In this document: positions 16,499-19,974 of the stretch, piece after piece | Layout: the number at the start of each line of letters is the position of its first letter | Position numbering within the stretch: the stretch's first letter is position 1 | Source of the DNA: Acidobacteriaceae bacterium | GTDB lineage: Bacteria > Acidobacteriota > Terriglobia > Terriglobales > Acidobacteriaceae | DNA: 19,974 nt | NCBI GenBank assembly: GCA_030042915.1 | Contig: JASHYS010000169.1 | Span: 1-19,974, forward strand | Direction: 5' to 3' | Position numbers and translations under genes: made by a program | Notes under the pieces: model-generated | What the model was told of the DNA's origin: nothing | What the model saw: only the letters and a program-made list of their open reading frames with translations | The model's database searches: none

Positions 16499-17269
16499 GT
16501 GAATATGCGCCCCATCGCCGCTTTCTTCCGCGTGGCCTCGCTGGTCCTGGTCCTGGTGGCCGTAGCCCTGCTGGCCGCAATTGTCACCATGCAGTTTGCC
16601 ATTCACGGAGCCGAGGTAGAGGTGCCGTCGCTCAAAGGCATGACGGTGGTTGACGCGCGCAGCGAGACGGCCGGCCTGGGACTGAACCTCGAGGTCGATA
16701 ACCGTTATTACTCCGGCGATGTGGCTGCGGGACACATTCTGTCGCAGTCTCCTGAACCGGGAACCGTGGTGCGCCGCGAATGGCGCGTGCGCGTGGCCGA
16801 AAGCCTGGGCCCGCAGAAGGTTGAAGTCCCTGACACGGTGGGCGCAAACGAGCGGGTGGCTGTACTCGAGTTGCGCCGCGCCGGCCTGGAAGTGGGCACG
16901 ATCGCACGGCTTCCGTACGGCGCAGCCGGCGAGGGGACCGTGCTTGCCCAGGACCCGCCTCCGCACGCGCAGGGCATTGAGCAACCCACCGTCAATCTGC
17001 TGGTGGCCGCGCCCGACGATACGCAACCCGACGACTTCGTTATGCCCGACCTGACCGGACTGCCGGTTGTGACCGCGCAGATGACGCTCACCAAGGCCGG
17101 CATCAAGTCGTCGGCGCCGAAATATGTCGATGTTCCCGTGGCTCCGGTCGGCGCGGACGACGCACCGCCCAAAATCCCCATCAAGCCGGGCTCGGTCGTC
17201 GCCCAGTCGCCCGGGCCCGGCGCGCGCGTCAACCAGGACACATTGGTGAAACTTACGGTGGCGAAATAG
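16499..17269 (+). CDS. Three-PASTA-domain membrane protein
   Basis: A 256-residue protein with a short cytoplasmic N-terminus, one membrane helix (about 11-33) and three PASTA domains outside the cytoplasm at about 40-102, 106-170 and 178-256. Repeated hallmarks are VEVPSLKGM, VEVPDTVGA and FVMPDLTGL at domain starts, and ILSQSPEPGTVV, VLAQDPPPHAQ and VVAQSPGPGARV near the ends. The third domain carries an insertion of about 12 residues rich in Pro/Ala/Asp. PASTA domains bind peptidoglycan fragments in kinases and penicillin-binding proteins, but there is no kinase or transpeptidase domain here, so this is probably a cell-wall-sensing or scaffolding protein. GTG 16499 and ATG 16505 are nearly equivalent starts. 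It follows the transporter by 32 bases. Confidence 0.9.
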   Translation: MNMRPIAAFFRVASLVLVLVAVALLAAIVTMQFAIHGAEVEVPSLKGMTVVDARSETAGLGLNLEVDNRYYSGDVAAGHILSQSPEPGTVVRREWRVRVAESLGPQKVEVPDTVGANERVAVLELRRAGLEVGTIARLPYGAAGEGTVLAQDPPPHAQGIEQPTVNLLVAAPDDTQPDDFVMPDLTGLPVVTAQMTLTKAGIKSSAPKYVDVPVAPVGADDAPPKIPIKPGSVVAQSPGPGARVNQDTLVKLTVAK

Positions 17270-17289
17270 CCAGGGCGGGGTAACGGATC

Positions 17290-17787
17290 ATGGGAATCAA
17301 CGAGGATCTCGAGCGGGTCGCAGTCCAGGAGCGCGAACTACACTTGCCGCGCTTCGATGCGCAGGTGGCCTGGGAGCTAGGCACGCGCCTGCGCACCCTT
17401 GCCGTGGAACGCGGCCTCAAGCTGGTCATCGATGTGCGGCGCTTTGGCCAGCCGCTCTTTTATGCGGCACTCGACGGCACCACACCCGACAATGCGGAAT
17501 GGGTACGCCGCAAAAGCAATGTCGTGGCGCGCTTCCATCGCAGTTCCTATGGCACCGGATTGATGATGAAGGCGAAAGGCACAACACTGCTCGAGCGCTA
17601 TGGCCTTCCCGTAGCCGATTATGCGGCCGATGGCGGATCGTTTCCGCTGGCCGTGGAAGAAGCAGGGGTGGTGGGCAGCGTCACCGTCTCCGGCCTTCCC
17701 CAGCGTGACGATCACAATCTGGTGGTCGAGGCGCTTTGCGCCATGATCGGCCGCGACTATCCGTCTTTGCGGCTCGAGCCGGAATAG
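17290..17787 (+). CDS. UPF0303 family protein (heme-degrading domain-like fold)
   Basis: A 165-residue protein of the UPF0303 family, related to yeast YBR137W and to the DUF336/GlcG-HbpS fold. Family features are LGTRLRTLAVERGLKLVIDV (30-49), GQPLFYAALDGTTPDNAEWV, RKSNVVARFHRSSYGTG (74-90) and GGSFPL followed by GVVGSVTVSGLPQRDDHNLV. The biochemical role is not settled; some relatives bind heme or other small molecules, and the yeast protein interacts with the tail-anchored protein insertion machinery. Start ATG 17290 has GGGG about 9 bases upstream. It lies 20 bases after the PASTA gene and is probably the last gene of the ubiE-headed run. The stop is 13 bases from that of convergent rsmB, with no terminator between. 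Confidence 0.88.
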   Translation: MGINEDLERVAVQERELHLPRFDAQVAWELGTRLRTLAVERGLKLVIDVRRFGQPLFYAALDGTTPDNAEWVRRKSNVVARFHRSSYGTGLMMKAKGTTLLERYGLPVADYAADGGSFPLAVEEAGVVGSVTVSGLPQRDDHNLVVEALCAMIGRDYPSLRLEPE

Positions 17788-17800
17788 ATTTGAAGGCTCG

Positions 17801-19195
17801 TCAGGCCGTTTTCTCGATCAGCGCGACAAAGAAGCCGTCTGTCGGCAGTGTTCCAGGCAGCAGGAGCAGGGAACCATCCGGCCTGAGACAACCGCGCAGC
17901 CGCTCCGCTCCGATTGCGTCCAAAATTCCCCGTTTCACCAGCGCATCGATTTGCGGCGCAAGCGAGACTTGGCGCGCGCCGCGGAAGTTTTCAAGCGCAG
18001 CCGCCACCACCTGCTCATTTTCCTCGGGCTCCAGCGAGCAGGTGGAATAAACCACACGCCCGCCTGGACGGACGGCGCGCAACGCGGCCTGCAAAATGGC
18101 GCGCTGCCGCCCAGCCTGCCGCGCAAGATCTTCCACGTGCAATCGGTGGCGAATCTCCGGGTTGCGTCCCAGCGTTCCCGTCCCGCTGCACGGCGCATCC
18201 ACCAGCGCAAAGTCGAATTCCGCATCGGCCCCAATTTCCGTTGCGTCTCCGAGCCGGCATTTTACGCGGCTTGCGTAGGCGGCCATCCGCCTGCCCATTT
18301 CCGCATGCCGCCGGGCGCTGATCTCGCAAGCCACGATGTGCGCTTCGGGATGCCGTTGGGCGAGAATCAGCGTCTTGCCGCCAGGCGCCGCGCAGGCATC
18401 GAGAATTTTTTCCGGGTTCTGGACGAAGCTCGTCGTGGCGCAAGCGGCCAGCTCGCCCATCAGTTGCGATCCCTCATCCTGAATGCGAACGCGGCCCTGA
18501 CGAAACGCCGCCGTCGCCGTCACGTCTCCTGAAATCACCGTGCGCGCCGTCGTCAGCAGGGCGCCCGGCTGCAGGCCAACGCCTGCTTCGATCAATTCAT
18601 CTTCGGCATTTGTGCTCTCAACGCGAATCGTCAATGGCGGCTGTACCTGGCCGTGATGGCAAATCAGCCGCGCCACCTCCGGGCCATAAAACTTTGCCCA
18701 GCGCTCCACCATCCACGCCGGGTGCGCCTGCGCCGATGCAAGCTCTTCCGCGCTCTCGACCAAAGGATGAAACGGCGGAGCCACGGACGGCGGAGCGGGC
18801 GGAGCGGCCGCAGGCAGTTTGCGCAAAACAGCGTTCACCATACGCGCCGCGAAACGGTGTCCTGCCTGTTTCGCCAGCTCTACGCTCTCGTCAATTGCGG
18901 CATGCGCCGGAATGCGATCGAGGAACTCGAGTTGAAAGACGCCGAGCTGCAGGGCGATGCGCACTTCCGGGTCGAGCTTTGCATTGGGATGCTTGAGCAG
19001 GGGACGAATGCGCTCGTCGAGCAGGATTTTTGAGCGCAGCACTCCCAGCACCAGCGCTGTCGCCAGGTTGCGATCGGCCGGCGAAAGCGCGTTCATGTCC
19101 TTGCCGCGCAATGAATCGTCGGAGTGCGCGCGACCGCGCTCAACCGCCAGCAGAATGCGAAACGCGGCTTGGCGTGCGGCAGAGATTCGAGCCAC
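17801..19195 (-). CDS. rsmB: 16S rRNA (cytosine-967) C5-methyltransferase
   Basis: Methylates cytosine 967 of 16S rRNA using SAM. The protein is 464 residues from GTG 19195. An N-terminal NusB-like RNA-binding domain (about 1-125) is followed by a Pro/Ala-rich linker and a RsmB/Nop2-type methyltransferase domain. Motifs: LDACAAPGGKT (SAM site, 265-275), VDAPCSGTGTLGRNPEIRHR with Cys336, and VYSTCSLEPEENE with the catalytic Cys386. Typical length is about 430-450. The frame also opens with a TTG at 19204 that overlaps the fmt stop as TTGA; GTG 19195 is preferred since a weak AGG lies about 9 bases upstream. Overlap or near contact with fmt shows a common message. Confidence 0.95.
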   Translation of the reverse strand: MARISAARQAAFRILLAVERGRAHSDDSLRGKDMNALSPADRNLATALVLGVLRSKILLDERIRPLLKHPNAKLDPEVRIALQLGVFQLEFLDRIPAHAAIDESVELAKQAGHRFAARMVNAVLRKLPAAAPPAPPSVAPPFHPLVESAEELASAQAHPAWMVERWAKFYGPEVARLICHHGQVQPPLTIRVESTNAEDELIEAGVGLQPGALLTTARTVISGDVTATAAFRQGRVRIQDEGSQLMGELAACATTSFVQNPEKILDACAAPGGKTLILAQRHPEAHIVACEISARRHAEMGRRMAAYASRVKCRLGDATEIGADAEFDFALVDAPCSGTGTLGRNPEIRHRLHVEDLARQAGRQRAILQAALRAVRPGGRVVYSTCSLEPEENEQVVAAALENFRGARQVSLAPQIDALVKRGILDAIGAERLRGCLRPDGSLLLLPGTLPTDGFFVALIEKTA

Positions 19196-19200
19196 GGCAC

Positions 19201-19974
19201 TCAACCTAAGCGCGCATCGCCGGCAAGCGGATTTCCGCGCAGAAAATCGGCCGCATCGAGACGTTTTTTGCCTTCCAGCTGCACTTCCAGAAATTCCAGC
19301 CAGGTATTTTCGGCGCAGCAGGCGAGAAGATGGCCATCCTCAACCAGAAGCCATCCCGGCTCGGCAAAGCCCAGCCGAGAGGCATAGCCCTCGTGGGCAA
19401 TCGCCATGCGGTGCACAATCAGCTTCTTTCCGTTGAGCGCCGCAAACGCACCAGGCCATGGTTGAAAGCCTCGCCAGCGGTTGTAGAGCTCCGTCGCGGT
19501 GCGCAATCGAAAATCCATGCGGCCGTCCTCGCGGTCGAGCAGCGGCGCATACGTCGCTCCCTGGTGATTCTGCGGCTCAGGATGAATTGAGCCATCGGCA
19601 AGTCCCGCCAGGGTCTTCACCATCAGCGGCGCGCCTGCATGGGCCATCAGGGGGAACAGTTCCATGGCCGTTTGCTCGCGCCCGATTTCCATCGTCTCCT
19701 GCATCAAGATCGGCCCCGTGTCCAGTCCCTCTTCCAGCAGCATTGTTGTATTCCCTGTGTACGCGTCACCCATCGCGATGGCCCATTGAATAGGAGCAGC
19801 GCCGCGGTACTTGGGCAATAGCGAAGCATGCAGATTCACGCATCCCAGCCGGGGAGCGGCGAGCATCCAGGGCGGAATGATGCGGCCATACGCCACCACC
19901 ACGATCGCATCAGGCGCAATCGCTTCAAGCTGCGCGCGAAACTCCAAGTTGTTCCTGATTTTTTCGGGCTGGGT
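19201..19974 (-). CDS. fmt: Methionyl-tRNA formyltransferase (5' end outside window)
   Basis: The gene runs off the right end; 258 residues including the stop-proximal end are present. The reading frame is open across the last bases of the window, giving QPEKIRN upstream, a conserved Fmt block. The catalytic segment is VNLHASLLPKYRGAAPIQWA, with the family Asn and His, and EEGLDTGPIL carries the catalytic Asp. A formyltransferase C-terminal domain (about the last 100 residues) follows, with WPGAFAAL and a final strand. The enzyme formylates Met-tRNA(fMet) for initiation. It precedes rsmB on the same strand, a common order (def-fmt-rsmB); def would be expected beyond the window. Confidence 0.96.
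   Translation of the reverse strand, partial: TQPEKIRNNLEFRAQLEAIAPDAIVVVAYGRIIPPWMLAAPRLGCVNLHASLLPKYRGAAPIQWAIAMGDAYTGNTTMLLEEGLDTGPILMQETMEIGREQTAMELFPLMAHAGAPLMVKTLAGLADGSIHPEPQNHQGATYAPLLDREDGRMDFRLRTATELYNRWRGFQPWPGAFAALNGKKLIVHRMAIAHEGYASRLGFAEPGWLLVEDGHLLACCAENTWLEFLEVQLEGKKRLDAADFLRGNPLAGDARLG

Overview
The window is a GC-rich bacterial chromosome segment of ordinary, mostly housekeeping character. Its gene content suggests a member of the Acidobacteriota, probably Terriglobia/Acidobacteriaceae: a Gram-negative type GyrB with the long C-terminal insertion, a TonB-like protein, small secreted acidobacterial-style proteins, a methyltransferase of the menaquinone type and a stand-alone PASTA membrane protein. 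The taxon is an inference from style and family resemblance, not from a marker comparison. No rRNA, tRNA, CRISPR array, insertion sequence, phage gene or attachment site was seen.

Layout. 142-1272 (+) is tgt, convergent with a TonB-C protein gene (1318 region to 1945, -). 2156-3044 (-) is a two-gene operon, a six-helix membrane protein followed by an overlapping small winged-helix regulator; its promoter region carries a strong palindrome that is probably the regulator's own operator. 3295-5460 (-) is a long TPR protein with a glycosyltransferase-like C-terminal half. 5645-6559 (+) is the rplU-rpmA ribosomal protein operon, with a clear sigma-70 promoter, a long leader and a very strong (probably bidirectional) terminator. 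6588-7469 (-) is an unrecognised seven-helix membrane protein whose ribosome binding site lies in a 10-bp hairpin. 7599-7799 (-) is a tiny secreted protein. 8147-10750 (+) is gyrB, followed by a secreted cupin (10857-11291) and a secreted Asn/Gln-rich repeat protein (11491-11883). 11962-14070 (-) holds a GAF-GGDEF diguanylate cyclase downstream of moaA. 14217-17787 (+) is a compact four-gene run: ubiE/menG methyltransferase, a cation diffusion facilitator with an expanded C-terminus, a three-PASTA membrane protein and a UPF0303 protein. 17801-19974 (-) is rsmB preceded by fmt, which runs off the right end.

How the genes work together. Most transcription units are short and independent. Translation is the main theme (tgt, rplU, rpmA, rsmB, fmt), with DNA topology (gyrB), molybdenum cofactor and quinone synthesis (moaA, ubiE/menG), signalling (diguanylate cyclase) and metal export (CDF) alongside. 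I found no defence island or obviously new multi-gene system. The most interesting points are local: the 25-bp palindrome at 3087-3111, the ribosome-site-masking hairpin at 7473-7512, the triple C-terminal domain of the metal transporter, and the 30-residue-period secreted repeat protein.
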